DNA from: Colimorpha sp045640985
GTDB taxonomy: Bacteria > Bacteroidota > Bacteroidia > Bacteroidales > P3
Length of the DNA stretch: 64,000 bases
NCBI GenBank assembly: GCA_045640985.1
Contig: JAZUFZ010000011.1
Coordinates: forward strand, 1 to 64,000
Reading direction: 5' to 3'
The first letter of the stretch is position 1. Each line of letters opens with the position of its first letter. Shown one piece after another: positions 6,685-14,491 of this stretch. The notes beneath the pieces were generated by a model. It was given only the letters and a program-made list of their open reading frames with translations, was not told the origin of the DNA and made no database searches. Both the position numbers and the translations under genes were made by a program.

Positions 6685-8553
6685 CTATTTGTCCATTGTC
6701 ATTAAAAATTCCTCGTTGGAACGGGTGTTGTTCATGTGTTTGTGGAGAAAATCCATGGCTTCGATGGAAGTCAGATCTGTGAGCAAGTTACGGAGAACCA
6801 GTATTCTATTCTGGAGCATTGGTGCCAGAAGCAGGTCATCTCTGCGAGTGCTGGAGGCGGGCACATCGATAGCGGGAAACATACGTTTGTTGGCGAGTTT
6901 GCGGTCAAGCTGAAGTTCCATATTACCGGTTCCTTTGAATTCCTCAAAAATAATATCATCCATCTTGGAGCCGGTATCCGTCAGAGCTGTAGCCAGAATG
7001 GTGAGAGAACCGCCGTTTTCAATGTTTCGGGCAGCACCGAAGAACCGTTTGGGTTTCTGAAGTGCATTGGCTTCCACACCACCAGACAGGACCTTTCCGG
7101 AAGCGGGCTGTACGGTATTGTAGGCTCGTGCCAGTCGTGTGATGGAATCCAGCACAATCACCACATCGTGACCGCATTCCGTCATTCGCTTTGCCTTCTC
7201 AAGTACGATGTTGGCAATTCTGACATGACGCTCTGCGGGCTCGTCGAAAGTAGAGGATATCACTTCGGCATTAACACTTCGCTGCATATCGGTAACCTCT
7301 TCTGGACGTTCGTCAATCAGAAGCACCATAAGATATACTTCGGGATGGTTATAGGCAATAGCGTTGGCAACTTCCTTCAGCAAGGTCGTCTTACCGGTTT
7401 TAGGCTGCGCCACGATCAATCCGCGCTGACCTTTTCCTATAGGGGTTATCATATCTATGATACGGGTGGAAAGCGTTTCCGTCGGATGACCTGTGATTTT
7501 GAATTTTTCGTTAGGAAAGACAGGGACCAGAGATTCAAAAGGAACTCTGCCGCGCAGCTGTTCAGGTGTGAGGCCATTCACTTTCTTCACGGATACCATG
7601 ACGAAATATTTTTCGTTGGCGTGAGGCGGACGGATTGTGCATTCTACAGTATCTCCGGTTTTGAGACCATATTGGCGTACCTGGGCTGTGGTTACACAAA
7701 TATCGTCAGGGGAGGGAAGGTAGTTGTAGTCGGAAGAACGCAGGTAACCGAATCCATCGGGCATAAGGTCAAGTACTCCGTCGCCATCCACTACGCCCTC
7801 GATTTCGTATTTTTTAGGTTTCTGAGGCTGTGGCTGTGGACGCGGATTGCTTTCTTCTTGTTTCGGCTCTGGTTGAACCGTTTCAACAGATTGTTCTGCT
7901 GGTGCAGTTTCTGCTTCTGTAGCTATTACTGGAGTTTTCAGTTCCTCCTGTGACTCTTCCTTTAGATTCTTGTCAGCTTCTTCCTGAGGCTTTTCCTTGG
8001 ATTCCGGCTTTGATTTTCCTTTTCTCGTATGGTTAGCGCGTTTCTTATCTGACTCTTTCTCTGGAGCTGGAGTTGAAGTTGGAGTTTCCTGTGAAGCTTC
8101 TACAGGTGTCTCACTTTCGGGCTCGGCTGGCTGTTGGCTTTTGCGAGAGAACGAAGTCCAGTCCTTCATTTCAGGAATCTGGGGAATTGTGGGAACCTCC
8201 AGAGAATTAATATCAATATTCACGGCCGTTTCTTCGGATACCGTAACTTCTTTCTGGGGTTGTTTCTGTACTTTCTGCTGCGTCTTGGCTTGTTTGGACT
8301 GCCCTCCTTTGGTACGTTTCTGACTTGAATCCGCAATAAGTTCGGGTTTCATCCGGGTTCTCCGTTGACGAGGTTGTACAGGGGTTTCCTTTTCCTCTTT
8401 TTTCGTGGTGCTTGGGTCTTTTCCCTGCAAATCCAGAATGTCGTAAATCAGTTGTTCTTTTGATTTACGGCTGGTATGGGAAATGCCAAGTTCTTTAGCC
8501 AGAGTAATAATTTCAATCTCTGCTTTGGTAAGTAGTTCGTCTTTGCGGTACAT
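6685..8553 (-). CDS. rho: Transcription termination factor Rho
   Basis: Hexameric RNA-dependent ATPase that ends transcription. The 622 residues comprise a Rho N-terminal SAP-like helix (about 5-45), a roughly 200-residue disordered Glu/Lys/Gln/Pro-rich insertion (about 46-245), the cold-shock RNA-binding domain (about 250-330) and the RecA-type motor with Walker A QPKTGKTTLL near 380, Walker B LIDERPEE and the Q/R-loop region VLDSITRLARAYN. Large disordered insertions are common in Bacteroidota Rho and are linked to phase separation in some relatives. A good promoter lies about 140 bases upstream, giving a long leader consistent with autoregulation, though no attenuator is obvious. Confidence 0.96.
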   Translation of the reverse strand: MYRKDELLTKAEIEIITLAKELGISHTSRKSKEQLIYDILDLQGKDPSTTKKEEKETPVQPRQRRTRMKPELIADSSQKRTKGGQSKQAKTQQKVQKQPQKEVTVSEETAVNIDINSLEVPTIPQIPEMKDWTSFSRKSQQPAEPESETPVEASQETPTSTPAPEKESDKKRANHTRKGKSKPESKEKPQEEADKNLKEESQEELKTPVIATEAETAPAEQSVETVQPEPKQEESNPRPQPQPQKPKKYEIEGVVDGDGVLDLMPDGFGYLRSSDYNYLPSPDDICVTTAQVRQYGLKTGDTVECTIRPPHANEKYFVMVSVKKVNGLTPEQLRGRVPFESLVPVFPNEKFKITGHPTETLSTRIIDMITPIGKGQRGLIVAQPKTGKTTLLKEVANAIAYNHPEVYLMVLLIDERPEEVTDMQRSVNAEVISSTFDEPAERHVRIANIVLEKAKRMTECGHDVVIVLDSITRLARAYNTVQPASGKVLSGGVEANALQKPKRFFGAARNIENGGSLTILATALTDTGSKMDDIIFEEFKGTGNMELQLDRKLANKRMFPAIDVPASSTRRDDLLLAPMLQNRILVLRNLLTDLTSIEAMDFLHKHMNNTRSNEEFLMTMDK

Positions 8554-8694
8554 GCAATATCAATAAAATAGTATGTTTTTTGAACAAAAATTTTTTTTTC
8601 GCTAATAATGAAAATTTAATGGTGATGCCTATGAGTCTCAAAATACGACACTTACATCGTTTTTCAACATTCACAACTCTCGGTTTAGGCACTA

Positions 8695-8725
8695 CAAAAG
8701 TAAGGCTTTTTTTTAATATCACAAA
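8695..8725 (-). promoter_or_regulatory. Promoter of rho (TTTG-N19-TACTTTTG)
   Basis: On the minus strand a TTTG box (8725-8722) is followed after exactly 19 bases by TACTTTTG (8702-8695), a perfect match to the Bacteroidota primary-sigma consensus TTTG / TAnnTTTG. It predicts a start near 8688 and a leader of about 135 bases before the rho ATG. Confidence 0.75.
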
Positions 8726-8731
8726 AAAAAT

Positions 8732-8762
8732 TTTGCTATTTCACTAAAAGTTTGTAATTTTG
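8732..8762 (+). promoter_or_regulatory. Promoter of gcvH (TTTG-N19-TAATTTTG)
   Basis: TTTG at 8732-8735, a 19-base spacer and TAATTTTG at 8755-8762 match the Bacteroidota consensus exactly. The -33 box lies only six bases from that of the divergent rho promoter. The leader to the gcvH ATG would be about 70 bases; no glycine riboswitch pattern is seen in it. Confidence 0.75.
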
Positions 8763-8839
8763 AATTTCCAAATTACGTTTCAAAACGCCATTGGTACAGA
8801 GTCTAAATTAATGATTATAAATCTAATAAACCTAAAAAA

Positions 8840-9217
8840 ATGAACATTCCTCAGAATTTAAAGTACACCCAAGATGATGAATGGGTAAGAGTTGAAGGCG
8901 AATTTGCATTCATTGGTATTACTGATTATGCACAGCACGAACTTGGCGATATCGTTTTTGTAGATGTTGCTTGCGAAGGCGAGACCGTTGAGGCTGGCGA
9001 AGCTTTCGGTTCAGTAGAAGCTGTTAAGACCGTTGCTGACCTTCTCATGCCTATCACTGGTGAAGTTGTTGAGTTCAATGCAGCTCTCGATGATGCTTCT
9101 GCAATCAACAGCGATCCTTACGGTGAAGGTTGGATCATCAAGGTTAAACCTGCCAACATGGCTGACGTTGATGCTCTTATGGATGCAGCTGCTTATACCG
9201 CAAAAATCGGTGCATAA
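8840..9217 (+). CDS. gcvH: Glycine cleavage system H protein
   Basis: Lipoyl carrier of the glycine cleavage complex: its swinging arm passes the aminomethyl group from the P protein to the T protein and is reoxidised by L protein. At 125 residues it is full length. The lipoylated lysine is Lys63 in SVEAVKTVADL, and the usual EWVRVEG, GITDYAQHELGDIVFVD and C-terminal GEGWIIKVKP segments are all present. It is monocistronic, with its own consensus promoter and a hairpin terminator; gcvP and gcvT are not in the window. The lipoate ligase gene at 22.4 kb could supply its cofactor. Confidence 0.97.
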   Translation: MNIPQNLKYTQDDEWVRVEGEFAFIGITDYAQHELGDIVFVDVACEGETVEAGEAFGSVEAVKTVADLLMPITGEVVEFNAALDDASAINSDPYGEGWIIKVKPANMADVDALMDAAAYTAKIGA

Positions 9218-9241
9218 GTACTTGTCTTCATTAAAAGAATG

Positions 9242-9273
9242 GAGGGCGCCTTTCGGCACCCTCTTTTATTTTT
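9242..9273 (+). terminator. Rho-independent terminator after gcvH
   Basis: A nine-base stem GAGGGCGCC/GGCACCCTC with one C-A mismatch and a TTTC loop is followed by TTTTATTTTT. It lies between convergent gcvH and the FKBP lipoprotein gene and could serve both. Confidence 0.85.
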
Positions 9274-9310
9274 GAATGATTTTCGTTTTGCGACTTTTCT
9301 TTATTTTTGC

Positions 9311-10021
9311 TTAGTCGTTGTAGAGTTTGTGCATTTCTATTTCATATATCATTGGGGTATAGGCGGGGAGGTCTTCGCTCGACTGTGCGCCGAATGCGAG
9401 GCGGTTAGGAAAGTAGAATCTGTATTTTGAACCCGCATTCATTTTTTGTAGAGCAAATCTCAGACCGGGGAAGATATGCTGTCCTATGACAGTTATTATG
9501 GGTTCGCGCTGACCGACGGTCTGGTCGTGTATCTGCCCGTCAGGCATACGATAGGAGATGTAGTCAAATTCTACGCGTTGTGCGTATGTGGCCTTGGGGC
9601 CTTTCCCTTCCTGCAGCACCTCATAATAATAACCTTCTTCGGCCTGTTTTACGTTTGGGTTTTCTTTGAGGAGTTTTTCAAAGAGTTTTGCTTCTGCCTC
9701 TTCGGCTGCCTTTTCCAGTTTGGCGGTCTCCTGCTTGCGGTACTGGGTCATCATATAGTTCATATATTCTGCCATATCCTGTACTGTTTGGGGATCCATC
9801 GGACTGGTTTTTCCGTCGAGTGTGCTTTCAACGGCTTTCATTACGAGTTCCTTATTGAGGTTGATTCCGTTGTTCTGCAAGAATGACTTTGCCAGAGTTT
9901 CTCCCATTGCCCAGCTCATGGAATCCTGGGTGGTTTCGAGTTTTGGTGTGTCTATATTCTGACAGCCCGCCATATTGAGGGCTATTACTGCCGAAAGTGC
10001 TGTAAGAAATACTTTTTTCAT
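9311..10021 (-). CDS. FKBP-type peptidyl-prolyl cis-trans isomerase lipoprotein
   Basis: A 236-residue predicted lipoprotein: signal MKKVFLTALSAVIALNMAGC with the acylated cysteine at 20. An FKBP N-terminal dimerisation-like helical region (about 30-125, with an Ala/Glu/Lys-rich helix) precedes the FKBP isomerase domain (about 130-235), recognised by VEFDYISYRMPDGQIHDQT, the FPGLRFALQKM segment and the closing YEIEMHKL strand. The active-site Trp of the usual VIPGW motif is replaced, so isomerase activity may be weak. It would act as a chaperone at the outer membrane or in the periplasm. It is the last gene of a minus-strand trio, 45 bases after the sugar transferase. Confidence 0.88.
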   Translation of the reverse strand: MKKVFLTALSAVIALNMAGCQNIDTPKLETTQDSMSWAMGETLAKSFLQNNGINLNKELVMKAVESTLDGKTSPMDPQTVQDMAEYMNYMMTQYRKQETAKLEKAAEEAEAKLFEKLLKENPNVKQAEEGYYYEVLQEGKGPKATYAQRVEFDYISYRMPDGQIHDQTVGQREPIITVIGQHIFPGLRFALQKMNAGSKYRFYFPNRLAFGAQSSEDLPAYTPMIYEIEMHKLYND

Positions 10022-10065
10022 CTTTATGTGAACTTATTATTAATATTATCAATATTAGAATCTGT

Positions 10066-11511
10066 TTATTTTCCGCGGCCCTGGATGATGATGATAACTG
10101 TATAAAGCAATATCTTTATATCTGTTGTGAGGGTCATATTGTCGAGGTAAAGGAGGTCATAACGAAGGCGTTGCAGCATTTCTTCCACGTTGCTGGCATA
10201 TCCGAACTTCACTTGTCCCCAGGATGTAATACCCGGTTTGATTCGTTGAAGAAGAAGGTATTCCGGAGCCTGTTTCACGATCTGATCTATATAGAACTGT
10301 CTCTCAGGACGGGGGCCCACAAGGCTCATTGTGCCTCTGAATACATTATAGAACTGCGGAATTTCGTCCAGACGGACCTTTCTCATGAATCTTCCGAATG
10401 GAGTGATTCTCGGATCATCGTCTTTCGAGAGGGCAGGACCGCTTTCTTCGGCATTGACGTACATGCTTCTGAATTTGTGCATTTTGAAAGGCTTTCCCTG
10501 GTAGCCTATGCGTTCCTGGGCATAGAATATCGGACCTTCGCTGGTGCATTTTACGATGATTGCGGTAACAAGATATACCGGGGAGAGCAGTATCATTGCC
10601 GTCAGGCTCAGTACGATATCGCAGATACGCTTGATGCTGTATTGCCATTCTACCATCGGACGGCGTTTGATGGTGAGCAGGGGCGAATGAAAAATACTTT
10701 CCTGCCGTACGCCACTCAGCACCACATTATAATTGCCGGGCGTAGCCTTTATGGTTAATGGTTCTCCGTCTCTTGTAGGACTTGAACACAGCTTGTATAT
10801 AATCTTGTTAATCAGGTCTCCCTGAGGATTGTTTAACGCAATGATAACTTCTTCTATTGAATGTTCCCAGATAAGGTCCTGTATGTTGTCCATCTGTCCC
10901 ATGCAGGGAATGATATTCTGGATATTTCCGTTATTCTCGGAAGGAGTCTGCTGTGTATCGACATATCCCACAATCCGTTCTCCGCTATAGGTTTCCTGAT
11001 TTTCGAGGTCAAGGTAGGTCTTATAGACCATATCGCTGCTGCCGATCATAAGTGTAGGGAATCCTATGGTGCGGTTGTGAACGCCGTTTACCGTTCGCGT
11101 AGTGAGGACAAGTCTTCCGATAAAAGTGAGCGTAAAGTGAACCAGCAGCAAAAACAGGAATGAGATGTAATAGGCTCTGTATGAGATAAGTTTATCGTCC
11201 AGCATCAGAAGGAAGAAGAGTACGACCACGCCTATCAGACTGCTGATGGCGGTAGTCTCCAATTCCTTGAGTCGAGCCTTGTGAAGCACATCGCGGTAGG
11301 CGCCCATTACCATATAAAGCATAAGCCATCCCAGCGGCACAAAGATGATGCCCAGCCAGAAGTTGGCATCTTCCAGAACCATTGCCACGTCCTTCGGTCC
11401 GGGACTCTCCAGGTCCAGTTTCCTGAACAGAAAGAGTGAGGCCCACGCCAAGAGTGCGGCAAGCGCATCAAACAGTACGTAATATATTGTTAATCTCTTT
11501 TTTAATTTCAT
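10066..11511 (-). CDS. Polyprenyl-phosphate sugar-1-phosphate transferase (exopolysaccharide initiation, WcaJ/WbaP-like)
   Basis: Membrane enzyme that starts a surface glycan repeat unit by transferring a sugar phosphate to undecaprenyl phosphate. Of 481 residues, the first ~130 hold four hydrophobic segments, then a CoA-binding-like central region (about 140-270), a further membrane helix near 300, and the catalytic bacterial sugar-transferase domain: FKMHKFRSMY, DDPRITPFGRFMRK, LDEIPQFYNV and SLVGPRPERQF are the conserved blocks. Sugar specificity cannot be read from sequence. Its neighbours on both sides encode lipoproteins, with gaps of 21 and 45 bases, so the three are probably cotranscribed; no glycosyltransferase cluster surrounds it. 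Confidence 0.9.
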   Translation of the reverse strand: MKLKKRLTIYYVLFDALAALLAWASLFLFRKLDLESPGPKDVAMVLEDANFWLGIIFVPLGWLMLYMVMGAYRDVLHKARLKELETTAISSLIGVVVLFFLLMLDDKLISYRAYYISFLFLLLVHFTLTFIGRLVLTTRTVNGVHNRTIGFPTLMIGSSDMVYKTYLDLENQETYSGERIVGYVDTQQTPSENNGNIQNIIPCMGQMDNIQDLIWEHSIEEVIIALNNPQGDLINKIIYKLCSSPTRDGEPLTIKATPGNYNVVLSGVRQESIFHSPLLTIKRRPMVEWQYSIKRICDIVLSLTAMILLSPVYLVTAIIVKCTSEGPIFYAQERIGYQGKPFKMHKFRSMYVNAEESGPALSKDDDPRITPFGRFMRKVRLDEIPQFYNVFRGTMSLVGPRPERQFYIDQIVKQAPEYLLLQRIKPGITSWGQVKFGYASNVEEMLQRLRYDLLYLDNMTLTTDIKILLYTVIIIIQGRGK

Positions 11512-11532
11512 TACTTAAAGTGATGATTTAGG

Positions 11533-12459
11533 TTAGTAAGCCACTACTTTCACGTTATCCAACAGCACATCGCCTTCTATCTGCTCGCCGTTCATGGCAG
11601 TAAATACCAATTGAAATTCCGGATTATAGTTGAAATATTTCCAGGTCTTGCCAAGGTTGATGTAGATTTTCTGCCAGTCCTCGGTCGGATACAAGGTTTC
11701 CACGCCTTTCATTTCCTTATTGGTTCCTATGGTACGGCTGCTGATCATTCCCACATTCAAGCGGACATCGGTCTTGTAGTCCATTTCCAGATACAGATAA
11801 GCGTCCGCCTGATTGAGTGTCATGGTCCCTTCAATCGTAAAGGTGGTGTCCTCGGTTGTGCTGTTCACATGCACCAGACCGCATCCGTTGCCCGTACAGG
11901 CCCGGTCGGTATTCTTGAGCCACGTAACCACAGAATCGAATACGATAGAATATTGCTGCGATTCAAAGTATTCCTGCTTCAGTACCTGTATGTCATTGCG
12001 ATAGTGTACATTATAGTACCAGCGGCCGGTTGCGGGGTCCTTCGTGCCGAGGTTGGTTATACTGTCGGCCTTCAGAGGCAAGTTCTCGCTCATTCCGTAT
12101 GTGTAATAGGGATAGTAGATATGTGTTGAAACTATACCGTTCTGTTTTACAAATGGATATACCTGTACTTTCTTGATTGGGCGGTTATCGAGAATTGGCA
12201 CGGTACAGGGGAGGGCGTATGACCCCAGCTGAGTGGTTCTGGCGTCGCCGTCGAACCAGACTTCAATCTGTACGGCATCGATTTCCGAAGTGAAGAAGCC
12301 GTCCTGATTGGAGATGGAATGTATAGGGTCGTTTACTACTGCCATGGAATCCAGATGCAGAAAAGCCGGCTCATGCACAAACCCTTCATATCGCTCACAA
12401 CCAGTCGTTAAGGCTGCGCCAGTCAATAATAATGCTATGGTCTTGAATAGTGGTTTCAT
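11533..12459 (-). CDS. Predicted outer-membrane-associated lipoprotein, function unknown
   Basis: 308 residues with a lipoprotein signal (MKPLFKTIALLLTGAALTTG then Cys21). The rest is beta-rich and soluble-looking; the last third (about 215-308: TFTIEGTMTLNQADAYLYLE, then WQKIYINLGKTWKYF and VLLDNVKVV) resembles a carbohydrate-binding or jelly-roll type module, where 'DNV' near the end is typical of such folds. I cannot assign it to a named family. It is first in the operon with the sugar transferase, so a role at the cell surface is a reasonable guess only. A weak -7-like box (AATCTTTG on the minus strand, about 12554-12561) lies upstream. Confidence 0.7.
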   Translation of the reverse strand: MKPLFKTIALLLTGAALTTGCERYEGFVHEPAFLHLDSMAVVNDPIHSISNQDGFFTSEIDAVQIEVWFDGDARTTQLGSYALPCTVPILDNRPIKKVQVYPFVKQNGIVSTHIYYPYYTYGMSENLPLKADSITNLGTKDPATGRWYYNVHYRNDIQVLKQEYFESQQYSIVFDSVVTWLKNTDRACTGNGCGLVHVNSTTEDTTFTIEGTMTLNQADAYLYLEMDYKTDVRLNVGMISSRTIGTNKEMKGVETLYPTEDWQKIYINLGKTWKYFNYNPEFQLVFTAMNGEQIEGDVLLDNVKVVAY

Positions 12460-12776
12460 CCGTTGGATTTTTCAATTGATATTATTATCTAACGCGCAAT
12501 GTTCTTTTTTATTGCCCGCAACAGAAAAAAAGTTTTATTTGTCTGTTTCTGCAAAGATTTACAACGAATTTTCCGTATCAATATTTTCTCACTACGGATA
12601 TTATATCAATACTTTAGATTATAGTACTTAACATATTTGAATTTAGTGTATTATCAATATTATAAAACCGATAAACTCCAAGTCGTTTCTTTCGTATATT
12701 CTGCCCTTTGCAAGGGCTTGATTTTTGTCCTGCGCCCAGAAGGCGTTTCTGGCTGGTTCTTTCCCTTCCGCATAGT

Positions 12777-12896
12777 GGTAACTCCCTCTTATCTTCTTTT
12801 TATCTCCAGTTTATCTTTTTTTTATCTCCTTTCCTTAGAATAAGAGATAAAGCGAAGATAAAAAGAAGATAAAAAAAAGATAGAAAGGAGTTACCC
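12777..12896 (-). repeat. Long near-palindromic repeat, copy A (inverted orientation)
   Basis: A 120-base element beginning GGTAACTCCC and ending GGAGTTACCC, with arms built of TATCTTCTTTTTATC and GATAAAAAGAAGATA words that can pair into a hairpin of about 50 base pairs around TCCTTAGAATAAG. Its reverse complement aligns with copies B (35399-35517) and C (58816-58934), so this copy is inverted relative to them. It lies in the divergent region between the lipoprotein operon and arcA. The remainder of 12460-13189 has no gene; a small hairpin (AACACG-ATAG-CGTGTT) is at 13002-13017. Confidence 0.85.
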
Positions 12897-13099
12897 GCTG
12901 TATGACAACTGAAAATGAGAGAGATATACCAGCGGAAGTCCTGACACGGGAAAACGGGGTCCCGAGACGGTGCTGGAGAGAAATTGAAGCAGGAAAATAA
13001 TAACACGATAGCGTGTTGGAATACAATGGATTGCGGGAACGGTTGATAACTTTGTTAGAAAAATAATAAAAAAACAGCCGCTATGTCGATAAAAAGATG

Positions 13100-13158
13100 T
13101 ATATTTGCAAATGTGCTTGAAGTAGTAACTTCGGGCAAAGATACTGTGGTTCAGTATC
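13100..13158 (+). promoter_or_regulatory. arcA promoter -7 box and leader hairpin
   Basis: TATATTTG at 13100-13107 fits the TAnnTTTG -7 box; the -33 position lacks TTTG. In the predicted leader, GATACTG-TGGTT-CAGTATC (13140-13158) forms a perfect seven-base-pair hairpin about 31 bases before the start codon. It has no U-tract, so it is more likely a translational or stability element than a terminator. Confidence 0.5.
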
Positions 13159-13189
13159 TAAGGACATACGTTGAACGAATAAAAACTTT

Positions 13190-14452
13190 ATGATACCTGA
13201 TTGTAAAGCAACAAAGACCAAAATTAATGTAACGTCGGAAGTGGGCCGGCTGAATGCTGTATTGCTCCATAAGCCTGGTGTGGAGATTGAAAGAATGACC
13301 CCACTCAATGCTGCCCACGCTTTGTATAGCGACATCTTGAATAAGAACATCGTGGATTGGGAATATTCCAATTTCTGCGGTGTGTTTGAAAAGTTCACGA
13401 AGGTTTACTATGTACAGGACCTTCTGTGCGAGGTGCTTGCAGAGGAAAAGGTAAAGGAATATCTGGTAACGGAAAGCTGCCGCCTGGACGGATGTATGTT
13501 CCTTGCCGAAGAACTGATGTCCCACGACGCAAAGACGCTGGCCGCGGAACTCATTGAAGGGTTCGCCTATAGAAAAGGACTTGATCCTGAGCGATATGCT
13601 GAGGAACGCTATATATTGAAACCTTTGTATAACCTGTTTTTTACGCGCGACGCCTCCTCTTCGATGTACAATGAGGTGCTGATCAATTCGATGAGCTTTG
13701 AGGTGCGCCGCCGCGAAATCCTGATATACAAGACGATTTTCGAGCAGTATTTCGGATGCGCGACCTGTAACGCTGAGGCCTGTGACCCGGAGGCCCGCAC
13801 AGAGGGAGGCGATGTTCAGATAGCTCGCCACAATCTGCTGTGTGTAGGCAACGGCATCCGTACCAATAAGAAAGGCATTGAGTATCTGGCAAATAAGTTT
13901 GCAAAAGAGCGCAGCAAGTTTCAGATTCTCTATCAGGAACTGCCCCATGAGCCGGAGTCGTTCATCCATCTCGACATGGTATTCACGTTCTTGAGCCAGC
14001 ACCAATGTATGGTTTATGAGCCGATGCTGAAGAAGAACGGGCTTTTCTCTGGCAAGCAGACGACGATGATAGACATTGACAACGGTAAGATTTCCTATCG
14101 TCAGTTCGACAACATACTGGACGGACTGAAGTCCACAGGCATTGATCTTGAACCGGTTATATGCGGCGGAAGCGATGACTGGATGCAGCTGCGTGAGCAA
14201 TGGCACAGCGGAGCCAACTTCTTTGCCATGGCTCCTGGAAAGATTATCGGATACCGACGCAACAGTCATACCATAGAGGCTCTGGACAAGGCGGGATTTG
14301 CCGTGCTGCCAGCCGAGGACATCTGCAGCGGAAAAATCGACATGAGCCAATACGAGAAGTTCGTGGCCGCCTTCAAGGCCAGCGAACTGCCGAGGGCCGG
14401 CGGCGGTGCGCGCTGCATGACTATGCCGATAAACCGCGACGAAGCCTTTTGA
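13190..14452 (+). CDS. arcA: Arginine deiminase
   Basis: Hydrolyses L-arginine to L-citrulline and ammonia. The 420-residue chain has all the guanidine-modifying-enzyme motifs: FTRDAS near 153, EGGDVQ near 207 (substrate Asp/Glu), HLDMVF near 263 (catalytic His and Asp) and GGARCMTMP at the end with the nucleophilic cysteine at about 409. No arcB, arcC or arcD is nearby, so ATP-yielding fermentation of arginine cannot be concluded; a stand-alone deiminase may serve acid resistance or nitrogen supply. Its leader has a hairpin. It is followed after 39 bases by the GT117 gene. Confidence 0.93.
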   Translation: MIPDCKATKTKINVTSEVGRLNAVLLHKPGVEIERMTPLNAAHALYSDILNKNIVDWEYSNFCGVFEKFTKVYYVQDLLCEVLAEEKVKEYLVTESCRLDGCMFLAEELMSHDAKTLAAELIEGFAYRKGLDPERYAEERYILKPLYNLFFTRDASSSMYNEVLINSMSFEVRRREILIYKTIFEQYFGCATCNAEACDPEARTEGGDVQIARHNLLCVGNGIRTNKKGIEYLANKFAKERSKFQILYQELPHEPESFIHLDMVFTFLSQHQCMVYEPMLKKNGLFSGKQTTMIDIDNGKISYRQFDNILDGLKSTGIDLEPVICGGSDDWMQLREQWHSGANFFAMAPGKIIGYRRNSHTIEALDKAGFAVLPAEDICSGKIDMSQYEKFVAAFKASELPRAGGGARCMTMPINRDEAF

Positions 14453-14491
14453 AAAATAAAGAAATAACAATTAATAATTAATATAAACAAA

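Noticed and set aside
6736..7953. 405-codon plus-strand frame
   Set aside because: Antisense shadow of rho with no domain pattern.
8763..8839. Glycine riboswitch before gcvH
   Set aside because: The leader is A+T-rich and short, with no tandem aptamer-like conserved core.
13151..14470. 439-codon minus-strand frame
   Set aside because: Antisense to arcA; arcA has complete catalytic motifs.
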